A stretch of 64,000 nucleotides of DNA, taken from assembly GCF_017976235.1 (NCBI RefSeq), contig NZ_JACVHC010000012.1:18500-82499 (forward strand), read 5' to 3'. The number at the start of each line of letters is the position of its first letter. The first letter of the stretch is position 1. Below the pieces are notes generated by a model. It searched no databases. It worked only from the letters and a program-made list of their open reading frames with translations, and was not told where the DNA came from. Origin of the DNA: Pseudomonas anatoliensis. GTDB taxonomy: Bacteria > Pseudomonadota > Gammaproteobacteria > Pseudomonadales > Pseudomonadaceae. The translations under genes and the position numbers were made by a program. Of this stretch, positions 7,257 through 16,336 are shown one piece after another.

Positions 7257-9314
7257 TCAACGCAGCTGAAATCTCGCGGTGTTGGCACTCAAGGCATGAC
7301 TGCCCTGACTCAAGGTGTCCGCCGCCAGATTCACCGCGCGAGCGCCTTCGAGCAAACGCACGGCCGCCTGATCGACCTGCTGGATATTGCTGCTGACCTC
7401 GTCGGCGGTAGTCGCTTGCTCTTCAACCGCTGTGGCGATCTGCGCCAGCGTATCGGTGACGCTTTGCACGGCGCTGGCAATTTCGCCCAGGCGTTCGCCC
7501 AGCCCGGTCACTGCTTCGGCGTCCGTTTGTGCCTGGCCGCAGGCGGCTTCCATCAGGCTCACTGCTTCGTTGACCGTGGCGCGCAGGCTGTCGACCGTGC
7601 CGGCGATCTGCGCGGTGGACGATTGCGTACGTTGCGACAGGCTGCGCACCTCATCGGCGACCACCGCGAAACCGCGACCCTGTTCCCCGGCGCGCGCGGC
7701 TTCGATGGCTGCGTTGAGCGCGAGCAGGTTGGTCTGCTCGGCCACGCCGCGAATGGTGTCGACCACCAATTGAATCTGCTGCCCTTGCTCGCTGACCCGA
7801 CCCAGCGCCGCAGCGGTGTCGTTCAAGCGTTGGTTGAGCTGTTGAATGCTCGCTGTGGTGCGCTGGCTGTCGCGGCTGCTGTCGGCGGCGATGCGCCGGG
7901 TGTGCTGGGCGCTGCCAGAGGCCTGTTCGCAGCTCTGTGCCACGCCTTGGGAGGTCGCCGCCAGTTGCGTGGCCGCAGCGGCGATCTGGCTGATCTGCAA
8001 CTGCTGTGCTTCGACTTCGCTGAGGGCGCCGCTGGAATGATCGTTGAGGCTGCGAACCGCGTTGCTCAGTTGTGAAGTCTCGTGATCGACGCCGATCATG
8101 CTGGTGCGCAATTGCACCACGGCGACGTTGAGGGCAGTGCTGATCGCCGCGAGTTCGTCGTGTCCCACGACCGGTACTTGCAGACTCAGATTGCCGTCGC
8201 GCAGGGCTTCGGCAAGTACGGTGATGCCGCTGGCGCTGCGGCGGATCGAGGCTTGCAGGCAGATGAACAGATACAGCGCCGCCAGCAGCAGACAGCCGAA
8301 CACCGCCGCGACGATGATCAACTGGCGGACCGCCGAGCCGTGATGGTCTTCGAGGCGCTGATCCAGCGACATCAGTGATTGCTGGCGCAGAGAGGCGAGG
8401 TCGGTCAGCAACGCGTCAAGGCTGCGCTCGAAGTCTTCCGGTTTGAGATTGATGCTGCCACCGAACACGCCGTCATCCAGCACTTTGAGGCCGCTGTCCA
8501 GGTGTTTGAGGCTGTCGTGGTATTGGCTGGCCCAGGATTGCAGGCCTGTGGGCAGGCGCGCTTCGAGCAAGCCTGCGGTTTTGACCAACTGCTCACGGGC
8601 ATCGCCGATACGGCTGCGCAGATCGCGCAACTGCAAGCGACTTTGCAAAGTGAACTGACCGGACACCACCGAAGCCTGACCGACCGCCGCGAGGCGCCCG
8701 ACCCGCTCGATCAGGTCCGGTGCGTGCTGCGTGGAAATCTGCGTCAGCAGATAGGTTTCCAGCCATGGCGCGAGGGTCAGGCGGTTGTCCATGACGATTT
8801 GCTCGCGCAGCGCTTGCAGGGCGCTGAGGGCGTTGGTGAAACGGTCGTAACCGTCCGGCCACCAGCCGACGCCGCTGAGGCTTTTCGAGTCGAGGCCAGC
8901 GAGCGCGGTTTGCAGCGCCTGATAGCGGGTGAGGGTTTCGCCTTCGGCGCCCTCGTTATTCAGGGCATTGCCCAAGTCAGTGGTGGCTTGCTGGACAGCC
9001 GGCTGCACAGCATCGAACGCAGCCATGGCGGCGAGCGTAGCGGGCGTCGGCTGACGATTGGTTTCCGTTGCTCGCCAACGGGCGGCGCGGTCGCGCTGGG
9101 CGGCGAGCAAGTTGTCGAGCGCATCCAGCGCGAGCAACTGACGTACGCCGGCGCGTTCACCGGAAATCAGATTGAGCTTGTCGCGATAGTCCTGGCCGAT
9201 CATCAACAGGCTGCCGGCCAACGGCAGAATGAACAGCAGAAACAACAACTGGAATTTACGTGCGAAGCCAAAACGCCCCAGCAATTTGATCCCCGGTGAT
9301 AGGAAAGCCTGCAT
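7257..9314 (-). CDS. Methyl-accepting chemotaxis protein
   Basis: A 685-residue transmembrane chemoreceptor. Membrane segments lie at about residues 21-40 and 331-354, enclosing a helical periplasmic sensor domain of some 290 residues, the size of the large bimodular ligand-binding domains. A HAMP domain follows (about 355-407), then the coiled-coil signalling domain with tip EQTNLLALNAAIEAARAGE and GRGFAVVADEVR. Ligand unknown. The frame is open 46 codons upstream; ATG 9314 is chosen because it leads straight into the basic and hydrophobic N-terminus and has AGGAG about 11 bases before it. Monocistronic. Confidence 0.93.
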   Translation of the reverse strand: MQAFLSPGIKLLGRFGFARKFQLLFLLFILPLAGSLLMIGQDYRDKLNLISGERAGVRQLLALDALDNLLAAQRDRAARWRATETNRQPTPATLAAMAAFDAVQPAVQQATTDLGNALNNEGAEGETLTRYQALQTALAGLDSKSLSGVGWWPDGYDRFTNALSALQALREQIVMDNRLTLAPWLETYLLTQISTQHAPDLIERVGRLAAVGQASVVSGQFTLQSRLQLRDLRSRIGDAREQLVKTAGLLEARLPTGLQSWASQYHDSLKHLDSGLKVLDDGVFGGSINLKPEDFERSLDALLTDLASLRQQSLMSLDQRLEDHHGSAVRQLIIVAAVFGCLLLAALYLFICLQASIRRSASGITVLAEALRDGNLSLQVPVVGHDELAAISTALNVAVVQLRTSMIGVDHETSQLSNAVRSLNDHSSGALSEVEAQQLQISQIAAAATQLAATSQGVAQSCEQASGSAQHTRRIAADSSRDSQRTTASIQQLNQRLNDTAAALGRVSEQGQQIQLVVDTIRGVAEQTNLLALNAAIEAARAGEQGRGFAVVADEVRSLSQRTQSSTAQIAGTVDSLRATVNEAVSLMEAACGQAQTDAEAVTGLGERLGEIASAVQSVTDTLAQIATAVEEQATTADEVSSNIQQVDQAAVRLLEGARAVNLAADTLSQGSHALSANTARFQLR

Positions 9315-9551
9315 GCCCCATGACTCCTCTGGACACCACGCACCAATGGCGTGCATCGCGGTCGCTCGACGTTGATGTTGTGCCCTGCTAAAAGGCCTCG
9401 AAAGTTCACCCTCGTTCGCTCTGTGGGCAAACTTTGTAGCGAAACTTCCCATTGTCGATCACCTTTGTAAGGCGACCGCGTTCAAGCGGAGAAGCAAGGC
9501 AAGATTCAGACCATGGCGTTGCGCTATCACCCGATCAATCACCCGTCCCCG

Positions 9552-9637
9552 TGTAGGAGCTGCCGAAGGCTGCGATCTTTTGATCCTGTCTTCTCAAATA
9601 CAAGATCAAAAGATCGCAGCCTTCGGCAGCTCCTACA
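9552..9637. repeat. REPIN-type inverted repeat, family A
   Basis: TGTAGGAGCTGCCGAAGGCT ... and its exact reverse complement form an almost perfect palindrome with a short central loop. It is the main feature of the 453-base gap between the chemoreceptor and MFS genes; the rest of that gap must hold the two divergent promoters, and no other structure was recognised. Confidence 0.92.
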
Positions 9638-9767
9638 GATTTGATCAGGCGATCAGTTGGTAAGTTGGTCAGTTAGTTAGCTGGCTAAGGGGATGGCGCT
9701 CGCGCACTGAAAAATGGCACATTGACGCACCTGCCTGCGTGCACCCATCTGCTGTCCGGAAATTTCC

Positions 9768-10985
9768 ATGGCTATCAGCAACGCTCCGACCGCCGCTGTT
9801 TCGGCGTCCGCTCCACCCCAAAGCAGCCCACTGGTGATGCGCATCATCGGCGCGGTGGCGCTGGCGCATCTGATCAATGACCTGATCCAGTCGGTTTTGC
9901 CGTCGATCTACCCCATGCTGAAGGCCAGCTACGGCCTGACCTTTACCCAGATCGGGTTGATCACTTTGACCTTCCAGCTAACTGCTTCGTTGTTGCAGCC
10001 GTGGGTCGGGTATCACACTGATCGCCATCCGAAGCCATGGTTGTTGCCGGCGGGTTCAATTTGTACGCTGATCGGCATCGTGATGATGTCAGTAGTCGGA
10101 AGTTTTCCAATGATTCTGCTGGCGGCGGCGCTGATCGGCATCGGCTCCTCGACCTTTCACCCCGAGGCATCACGGATCGCGCGACTGGCCTCGGGTGGGC
10201 GCTTTGGTCTGGCGCAGTCGACCTTCCAGGTTGGCGGTAACGCCGGTTCCGCGTTCGGGCCATTGCTGGCGGCAGCGATCATCATTCCGTTCGGTCAGGG
10301 CAATGTGGCGTGGTTCGGTTTGTTCGCGGTATTTGCGCTGTTCGTGCTGTACCGCATCAGTCGCTGGTACGCCCATCACTTGAACCTGTTCAAGCTCAAG
10401 GCGGGCCAGGCGGCGACTCACGGGCTATCAAAGGGCAGGGTGACCAGTGCGTTGGTGGTGCTCGGATTGCTGGTGTTCTCGAAGTATTTCTACATGGCCA
10501 GCCTCACCAGCTATTTCACCTTTTACCTGATCGAGAAGTTCGACCTGTCGGTGGCCAGCTCGCAGTTGCACCTGTTCCTGTTTCTTGGTGCAGTGGCGGC
10601 GGGCACGTTCTTCGGCGGGCCGATTGGCGACAAGATCGGACGTAAGGCTGTGATCTGGTTTTCGATTCTTGGAGTGGCGCCTTTTACGCTGCTGATGCCT
10701 CACGTCGATCTGTTCTGGACCAGTGTGCTCAGCGTGATAATCGGCTTCATCCTCGCCTCGGCGTTCTCGGCGATTGTGGTGTACGCGCAGGAGCTGGTGC
10801 CGGGGAATGTCGGGATGATTGCCGGGATCTTTTTCGGTCTGATGTTCGGTTTTGGCGGGATAGGTGCGGCGCTGCTTGGGCATCTGGCGGATGTGCACGG
10901 GATTGAGTACGTGTATTTCCTGTGTTCGTTCTTACCGTTGTTTGGGGTGTTGGCGATTTTCTTGCCGAGTACCAAAAAGGCCTGA
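9768..10985 (+). CDS. MFS transporter, fosmidomycin-resistance (Fsr) type
   Basis: A 405-residue inner-membrane protein with about 12 hydrophobic segments. The N-terminal segments AHLINDLIQSVLPSIYPMLK and QIGLITLTFQLTASLLQPWVG, and IGIGSSTFHPEASRIA, are characteristic of Fsr-like major facilitator exporters. FGGPIGDKIGRK is the MFS loop motif. Members export fosmidomycin or related small molecules; the natural substrate is unknown. The gene stands alone, and a REP element begins immediately after its stop codon. Confidence 0.85.
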   Translation: MAISNAPTAAVSASAPPQSSPLVMRIIGAVALAHLINDLIQSVLPSIYPMLKASYGLTFTQIGLITLTFQLTASLLQPWVGYHTDRHPKPWLLPAGSICTLIGIVMMSVVGSFPMILLAAALIGIGSSTFHPEASRIARLASGGRFGLAQSTFQVGGNAGSAFGPLLAAAIIIPFGQGNVAWFGLFAVFALFVLYRISRWYAHHLNLFKLKAGQAATHGLSKGRVTSALVVLGLLVFSKYFYMASLTSYFTFYLIEKFDLSVASSQLHLFLFLGAVAAGTFFGGPIGDKIGRKAVIWFSILGVAPFTLLMPHVDLFWTSVLSVIIGFILASAFSAIVVYAQELVPGNVGMIAGIFFGLMFGFGGIGAALLGHLADVHGIEYVYFLCSFLPLFGVLAIFLPSTKKA

Positions 10986-11080
10986 AGATCAAAAGATCGC
11001 AGCCTGCGGCAGCTCCTACATGGGATGGATGTAAACCTGCAGGAGCTGCCGAAGGCTCGGGCCGCGATCGGACGATCTTT
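10986..11080. repeat. REPIN-type repeat, family A, reversed arm order, degenerate
   Basis: The arms are in the opposite order from most copies: GATCAAAAGATCGCAGCC...GCTCCTACA comes first, then GCAGGAGCTGCCGAAGGCT. The second arm carries an extra GGGCC-type insertion and mismatches, so this copy is decaying. It starts one base after the MFS stop codon. Confidence 0.8.
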
Positions 11081-11098
11081 TAACAATCTGTCAGGCAC

Positions 11099-11129
11099 AA
11101 AAAAGCCGCGTATCAAACGCGGCTTTTTC
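11099..11129. terminator. Intrinsic terminator of convergent MFS and ychF genes
   Basis: AAAAAAGCCGCG, loop TATCAAA, CGCGGCTTTTTC: a GC stem with A and T runs on either side, usable on both strands, lying 14 bases after the ychF stop. Confidence 0.88.
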
Positions 11130-11142
11130 GTGGGTGCAGATT

Positions 11143-12243
11143 TTATACGTTGAAACGGAAGTGCATCACGTCGCCGTCCTTGACGATGTAGTCCTTGCCT
11201 TCCAGACGCCATTTACCGGCCTCTTTGGTGCCGGCTTCGCCCTTGTACTGGATGAAGTCGTTGTAGGCGATCACTTCGGCGCGGATGAAGCCTTTTTCGA
11301 AGTCGGTGTGGATCACGCCAGCAGCCTGAGGTGCGGTGGCGCCGACTTTGACGGTCCAGGCGCGGACTTCTTCGACGCCAGCAGTGAAGTAGGTCTGCAA
11401 GTGCAGCATTTCGTAGCCGGCGCGGATTACGCGGTTCAGGCCCGGCTCTTCCAGGCCCAGGGCCTCGAGGAACATATCCTTCTCTTCACCGTCGTCGAGC
11501 TCGGCAATTTCTGCTTCGATCTTGTTGCAGACCGGAACGACGATGGCGCCTTCTTCTTCAGCGATGGCGCGAACCACGTCCAGGTGCGGGTTGTTCTCGA
11601 AACCGTCTTCAGCGACGTTGGCGATGTACATGACCGGCTTGGTGGTCAGCAGGTGGAAGCCTTTGATCACTGCTTTTTCGTCAGCGCTCATGGACTTCAT
11701 CAGGCTGCGTGCAGGCTTGGCTTCGGTGAAGTGAGCGATCAGTTGCTCCAGCAGAGCCTTCTGAACGACCGCGTCCTTGTCACCGCCCTTGGCATTGCGC
11801 GCGACTTTCTGCAGTTGCTTCTCGCAGCTGTCGAGGTCGGCGAAGATCAGTTCCAGGTCGATGATTTCGATGTCGCGTTTCGGGTCGACGCTGTTGGAAA
11901 CGTGGATCACGTTTTCGTCTTCGAAGCAGCGCACCACGTGAGCGATGGCGTCGGTTTCGCGAATGTTGGCGAGGAACTTGTTGCCCAGGCCTTCACCTTT
12001 CGAGGCGCCGGCAACCAGGCCTGCGATGTCGACGAATTCCATGGTGGTCGGCAGGATGCGCTTGGGATTGACGATGGCCGCCAGTGCGTCCAGACGTGCA
12101 TCGGGCATCGGCACGATGCCGCTGTTCGGCTCGATCGTGCAGAAGGGGAAGTTCTCGGCCGCGATACCGGATTTGGTCAGCGCGTTGAACAGGGTGGACT
12201 TGCCGACGTTAGGCAGGCCGACGATGCCGCAATTGAATCCCAT
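11143..12243 (-). CDS. ychF: Redox-regulated ATPase YchF
   Basis: A 366-residue Obg-family P-loop NTPase that in this subfamily prefers ATP, binds ribosomes and affects stress responses. The P-loop is GLPNVGKST (residues 8-16); DIAGLVAGASKGEGLGN is the G3/switch region; a coiled-coil arm occupies about residues 130-210; the TGS domain closes the protein with AWTVKVGATAPQAAGVIHTDFE. Full length. It lies 22 bases downstream of pth in the same direction, an arrangement common in gamma-proteobacteria. Confidence 0.96.
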   Translation of the reverse strand: MGFNCGIVGLPNVGKSTLFNALTKSGIAAENFPFCTIEPNSGIVPMPDARLDALAAIVNPKRILPTTMEFVDIAGLVAGASKGEGLGNKFLANIRETDAIAHVVRCFEDENVIHVSNSVDPKRDIEIIDLELIFADLDSCEKQLQKVARNAKGGDKDAVVQKALLEQLIAHFTEAKPARSLMKSMSADEKAVIKGFHLLTTKPVMYIANVAEDGFENNPHLDVVRAIAEEEGAIVVPVCNKIEAEIAELDDGEEKDMFLEALGLEEPGLNRVIRAGYEMLHLQTYFTAGVEEVRAWTVKVGATAPQAAGVIHTDFEKGFIRAEVIAYNDFIQYKGEAGTKEAGKWRLEGKDYIVKDGDVMHFRFNV

Positions 12244-12265
12244 GGTGTTTCCCCTCGGATAAGAG

Positions 12266-12850
12266 TCAGGCCTTCTGGCTGTGCAGGTTTTTCATCGCAC
12301 GGTTCCATTCTCCGGCGAGGATATCCGGCAGCACGCCGAGGGCAAAGTCGATGCTGGCATCGAGTTTTTCCTGTTCGGCGCGTGGCGCACGACCCAGGAC
12401 GAAATTTGAAACCATACTGGCGACGCCCGGGTGGCCGATGCCAAGCCGCAGACGGTAGAACGTATTCTGATTGCCCAGTTGCGCGATGATGTCGCGCAAC
12501 CCGTTGTGACCGCCATGGCCGCCGCCCTGCTTGAGCTTGGCGACGCCCGGAGGCAGGTCGAGTTCGTCGTGCGCCACCAGGATTTCTTCAGGCTTGATGC
12601 GAAAGAAACCGGCGAGTGCCGCCACGGCCTGGCCGCTGCGGTTCATGTAGGTGGTGGGAATCAGCAGACGAACATCCTGACCCTGATGCGAGTAGCGCCC
12701 GGTCAGGCCGAAATATTTGCGATCGGCGACAAGGTTCACACCTTGTGCGGCTGCGATGCGCTCAACAAAAAGGGCCCCTGCGTTATGCCGGGTCTGTTCG
12801 TATTCAGCGCCTGGATTTCCCAGGCCAACGATCAGTTTGATGGCAGTCAC
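12266..12850 (-). CDS. pth: Peptidyl-tRNA hydrolase
   Basis: A 194-residue enzyme that cleaves peptidyl-tRNA released from stalled ribosomes. VGLGNPGAEYEQTRHNAG contains the invariant Asn and catalytic His; TYMNRSGQAV and HDELDLPPG, then GGGHGGHNGLRD, are the remaining active-site segments. GTG at 12850 is taken as start: AAGGAAGG lies upstream and the protein then begins TAIKLIVGLGNPG. The frame is open 14 codons further. Forms a run with rplY upstream and ychF downstream. Confidence 0.96.
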   Translation of the reverse strand: MTAIKLIVGLGNPGAEYEQTRHNAGALFVERIAAAQGVNLVADRKYFGLTGRYSHQGQDVRLLIPTTYMNRSGQAVAALAGFFRIKPEEILVAHDELDLPPGVAKLKQGGGHGGHNGLRDIIAQLGNQNTFYRLRLGIGHPGVASMVSNFVLGRAPRAEQEKLDASIDFALGVLPDILAGEWNRAMKNLHSQKA

Positions 12851-13021
12851 GATAGGGGCCCTTCCTTGGAGTGGTGGATAACATCGCCGCAATCAGGGAG
12901 AGCGGCGAAAGTGGACGAAAAAAGCTCATTTACCATAGATGTAAACTCCGCGTTCTCGCCCGCTTTCTCGCTACGTTCCAGTCCGCGATGTTACTTGATC
13001 ACTCCGGCGTCACAGAGTGAA

Positions 13022-13621
13022 TTACTCTGCAGCGCCTTCTTCAGCTTCTGGAGCAACGCGTGGAGCGTGTACGTTTGCAACAGCTTTGTCGTCACCGTGA
13101 GCCAGTGCAACGAACTCAACGCCTTTAGGGGCTTTGAGGTCGGACAGGTGAACGATTGCGCCGATTTCCAGAGCCGACAGGTCGACTTCGATGAACTCAG
13201 GCAGATCTTTCGGCAGGCAAGTCACTTCGATTTCCGAAACAACGTGCGAAACTTCGCCGCCTTTCTTGATCGGAGCTTCTTCACCAACAAAGTGCACAGG
13301 CACGATAGCGGTCAGTTTCTGACCTGCTACAACGCGTACGAAGTCAGCGTGCAGAACGTGGCCTTTCGACGGGTGACGTTGCAGAGCTTTGATGATGACG
13401 TTCTGCTTGGTGCCACCAACGTTCAGCTCGATGATGTGGCTGTAAGCCGCTTCGTTTTCGAGCAGTTTGGCAACTTCTTTGGCCAGCATGCTGATGGATT
13501 CAGGGGCTTTTTCGCCACCGTAAACAACAGCTGGAACCAGAGCGGCGAGACGACGCAGGCGGCGGCTCGCACCTTTCCCCAGGTCGGAACGCACTTCAGC
13601 ATTCAGAGTAAAATCGTTCAT
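13022..13621 (-). CDS. rplY: 50S ribosomal protein L25, Ctc form
   Basis: A 199-residue 5S rRNA-binding protein of the large subunit. It is the two-domain Ctc form: an N-terminal L25 beta-barrel (about residues 4-94, with LGKGASRRLRR) plus a C-terminal TL5-like domain and an acidic tail rich in Glu and Ala. ATG at 13621 has GGAG seven bases before it; the frame is open farther upstream through a terminator, which is not coding. Located between prs and pth, as in other Pseudomonas. Confidence 0.95.
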   Translation of the reverse strand: MNDFTLNAEVRSDLGKGASRRLRRLAALVPAVVYGGEKAPESISMLAKEVAKLLENEAAYSHIIELNVGGTKQNVIIKALQRHPSKGHVLHADFVRVVAGQKLTAIVPVHFVGEEAPIKKGGEVSHVVSEIEVTCLPKDLPEFIEVDLSALEIGAIVHLSDLKAPKGVEFVALAHGDDKAVANVHAPRVAPEAEEGAAE

Positions 13622-13684
13622 TTTGTATCTCCAAAATAGCCATGACCGAGCGGCGTTTGCGACCAGCGCCTGACTCGGTATGGG

Positions 13685-13729
13685 CAAAAAAGCCCCGCCC
13701 CGACAGGAATGCCGGGGCGGGGCGCTTTT
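13685..13729. terminator. Intrinsic terminator after prs
   Basis: AAAAAAGCCCCGCCCCG, loop ACAGGAATG, CCGGGGCGGGGC followed by GCTTTTC forms a very GC-rich hairpin. It lies between prs and rplY, both on the minus strand, so rplY probably has its own promoter. Confidence 0.88.
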
Positions 13730-13762
13730 CGTCAACGAGACATTTCGAGAAGGGCAGGGCCC

Positions 13763-14704
13763 TTAGCGGAACATCGCGCTGATCGATTCTTCATTGCTGA
13801 TGCGGCGAACCGCTTCGGCAACTACCGGTGCAATATCCAGTTGACGGATACGTGCACAGGCTTGTGCTGCAGCGGACAGCGGGATGGTGTTAGTCACCAC
13901 CAGCTCGTCCAGCACGGAATTTTCGATATTCTCGATGGCCCGACCCGACAGCACAGGGTGTGTGCAGTAGGCAAAGACCTTGGCTGCGCCATGCTCTTTC
14001 AGGGCCTTGGCCGCGTGGCACAGAGTGCCGGCGGTATCGACCATGTCATCGACCAGAATACAGGTACGCCCTTCGACATCACCGATGATATGCATCACTT
14101 CAGAGTGATTGGCTTTCTCACGGCGTTTGTCGATGATCCCGAGATCCACACCCAGCGACTTGGCAACAGCACGTGCACGCACGACGCCACCAATGTCCGG
14201 GGAAACAATCATCAGGTTTTCGAAGCGCTGATCTTCAATGTCATCCACCAGAACCGGGGAGCCGTAGATGTTATCTACCGGAATATCGAAGAAACCCTGA
14301 ATCTGGTCAGCATGCAGATCAACCGTGAGAACACGGTCGATGCCGACTACGGTAAGCATGTCAGCGACGACTTTCGCGCTGATAGCCACACGTGCGGAAC
14401 GCGGACGGCGATCCTGACGGGCATAACCAAAATAAGGAATAACAGCAGTGATACGAGTAGCCGAGGAGCGGCGGAAGGCGTCAGCCATCACTACCAGTTC
14501 CATCAGGTTATCGTTGGTCGGAGCGCAAGTCGGCTGAATAATGAAAACGTCTTTACCGCGAACATTTTCATTGATCTCGGCAGTAATTTCGCCGTCGGAA
14601 AATTTGCCGACAGAGATGTCACCGAGAGGGATATGCAGCTGACGTACAACACGCCGAGCCAGATCGGGGTTAGCGTTCCCCGTAAAGACCATCATCTTGG
14701 ACAC
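13763..14704 (-). CDS. prs: Ribose-phosphate pyrophosphokinase
   Basis: A 313-residue enzyme making PRPP from ribose 5-phosphate and ATP for nucleotide, His and Trp synthesis. VFTGNANPDLA and FSDGEITAEI are at the N-terminus; YFGYARQDRRPRSA is the ATP loop; VDLHADQIQGFFDIPVDN is the divalent-cation site; CILVDDMVDTAGTL is the PRPP-binding motif. Full length. Downstream genes include upp and hpt elsewhere in this window, which consume PRPP. tRNA-Gln lies just upstream on the same strand. Confidence 0.97.
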   Translation of the reverse strand: MSKMMVFTGNANPDLARRVVRQLHIPLGDISVGKFSDGEITAEINENVRGKDVFIIQPTCAPTNDNLMELVVMADAFRRSSATRITAVIPYFGYARQDRRPRSARVAISAKVVADMLTVVGIDRVLTVDLHADQIQGFFDIPVDNIYGSPVLVDDIEDQRFENLMIVSPDIGGVVRARAVAKSLGVDLGIIDKRREKANHSEVMHIIGDVEGRTCILVDDMVDTAGTLCHAAKALKEHGAAKVFAYCTHPVLSGRAIENIENSVLDELVVTNTIPLSAAAQACARIRQLDIAPVVAEAVRRISNEESISAMFR

Positions 14705-14749
14705 GCGCAGTACCTAGAGGCTGAGGGTAACCTGGATGAGTATGGAAAA

Positions 14750-14824
14750 TGGCAGGGGCGGCTGGATTCGAACCAACGCATGGCAGGATCAAAACCTGCT
14801 GCCTTACCGCTTGGCGACGCCCCT
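14750..14824 (-). tRNA. tRNA-Gln (TTG)
   Basis: A 75-base cloverleaf with encoded CCA. The acceptor AGGGGCG pairs with CGCCCCT, the anticodon stem GCAGG/CCTGC encloses the loop TTTTGAT, giving anticodon TTG, and the T arm contains GGTTCGAATCC. It lies between ispE and prs on the same strand. Confidence 0.97.
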
Positions 14825-14860
14825 GTATCTGTTGCATCAAGTGCCGAGCACCTGGTTCCT

Positions 14861-15712
14861 TTAGAGCAGACTTTGCAGCTTGCGATGCAACATCGAAATG
14901 TTGCTTCCTTTCGCTACAAACCCTGTAAGGGTCTCTGTCAGAAGGGCCGAGACTTTATCAGCTTCAGCTTTGCTTGGGAAGCCCCCAAACACACAACTTC
15001 CAGTTCCGGTGAGCTTTGCTTCGGTAAATTTACCTAACAAATCCAATGCGTTACGTACTTCTGGATAACGCCTTGCAACCACCGGCAAGCAGTCATTTCG
15101 ACTGTTTCCCTCGGGAACGGGGCGCACTTTAATGGGCGGCGTGTTACGTGTCAACAAAGGATCGGAAAAAATTTCTGCCGTACTTACAGAGACTTGCGGC
15201 ACGAGCACCAGATACCACGGTTCTTCAGGGTCGACGGGGGTCAGTTTCTCGCCCACACCCTCGGCAAACGCCGCGTGACCACGGACGAAAACCGGAACAT
15301 CGGCGCCAAGCGACAAGCCTAGTGTCGCGAGCCGATTTTCATCCCAGCCCAGTTGCCACAGATGATTGAGACCCAACAAAGTGGTTGCCGCATTTGAGCT
15401 GCCGCCACCAATGCCGCCGCCCATGGGCAGAACCTTGTCGATCCAGATGTCGATGCCCAGCGCACAGCCGGACTGTTGCTGAAGCATTTTCGCCGCACGC
15501 ACGATCAGATTGCTGTCATGCGGCACGCCGGCAAATTCGGTATGCAGTTGAATCACGCCGTCATCGCGCACGGCAAAAGTGATTTCATCGCCGTAATCGA
15601 CAAACTGAAACAATGTCTGCAACTCGTGATAGCCGTCTTCACGGCGACCCAGAATGTGCAGCATCAGATTGAGTTTGGCCGGCGAGGGCAGGGTCAGGCG
15701 TGCAGCGGTCAT
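14861..15712 (-). CDS. ispE: 4-diphosphocytidyl-2-C-methyl-D-erythritol kinase
   Basis: A 283-residue GHMP kinase that phosphorylates CDP-methylerythritol in the non-mevalonate isoprenoid pathway. PSPAKLNLMLHILGRREDGYH near the start and PMGGGIGGGSSNAATTL (about residues 95-111) are the substrate and ATP-binding motifs; LTGTGSCVFG is motif III. Full length. It begins three bases after the lolB stop, so lolB and ispE are co-transcribed, and tRNA-Gln and prs follow. Confidence 0.97.
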   Translation of the reverse strand: MTAARLTLPSPAKLNLMLHILGRREDGYHELQTLFQFVDYGDEITFAVRDDGVIQLHTEFAGVPHDSNLIVRAAKMLQQQSGCALGIDIWIDKVLPMGGGIGGGSSNAATTLLGLNHLWQLGWDENRLATLGLSLGADVPVFVRGHAAFAEGVGEKLTPVDPEEPWYLVLVPQVSVSTAEIFSDPLLTRNTPPIKVRPVPEGNSRNDCLPVVARRYPEVRNALDLLGKFTEAKLTGTGSCVFGGFPSKAEADKVSALLTETLTGFVAKGSNISMLHRKLQSLL

Positions 15713-15715
15713 GCG

Positions 15716-16333
15716 TTATTGCCCCAACTTGCGCGGTTGCCAGGTCTTGATCACCAGCGTCACATCGAGGTCGGTGCCGTGCAGTTTGATGCGCTCGGGC
15801 AGCCAGTAACCGTTTTGTTCGGTGTAAGCGGTGTATTCGACTTTCCAGCCATCCTGTTCAAGGTTGGCCAGACGGCTGTTGGCATCCAGATTCAGGCGGC
15901 TTTTGCTGTTCGGCGCAGGCAGACCACGGACCCACCAGGCCAGGTTCGACACCGGCAATTTCCAGCCCAACTGCTCTTCGAGCAAGGTTTCCGGCGATTG
16001 CGATTCGTATCGGCCCTGATTGGCGACTTCCAGCGAAACTTTGCCCGGACGCCCGGTCAGGCGTGCCGCGCCACGACCCAGCGGGCCGGACAGGCGAATG
16101 TCGTAGTAATCCTGACGCTGCAGCCAGAACAGCGTGCCGCTACCGGAATCTTTTGGTGCGCGGATGCCGATCTTGCCGTCGATCTGCCAGCCGTCGAGGC
16201 CGGTCAGCTGCTGTTTGTTCGCCGCCCATTGGGCCGGGCTACCGTGGCCCTCGACCGATTCGCGAGCGCCGAAACCCGCGCAACCGGCGAGCAGGGCGAT
16301 GAAGCTGAAAACAATAACGTGGCGCAAAAACAT
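15716..16333 (-). CDS. lolB: Outer-membrane lipoprotein receptor LolB
   Basis: A 205-residue lipoprotein with lipobox LLAGC at about residues 14-18. It accepts lipoproteins from LolA and inserts them in the outer membrane. QIDGKIGIRAPKDSGSGTLFWLQ and the PLGRGAARLTG segment match the LolB beta-structure. Adjacent to ispE downstream and the TPR lipoprotein upstream (three-base gap), the standard Pseudomonas order. Confidence 0.95.
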   Translation of the reverse strand: MFLRHVIVFSFIALLAGCAGFGARESVEGHGSPAQWAANKQQLTGLDGWQIDGKIGIRAPKDSGSGTLFWLQRQDYYDIRLSGPLGRGAARLTGRPGKVSLEVANQGRYESQSPETLLEEQLGWKLPVSNLAWWVRGLPAPNSKSRLNLDANSRLANLEQDGWKVEYTAYTEQNGYWLPERIKLHGTDLDVTLVIKTWQPRKLGQ

Positions 16334-16336
16334 GAG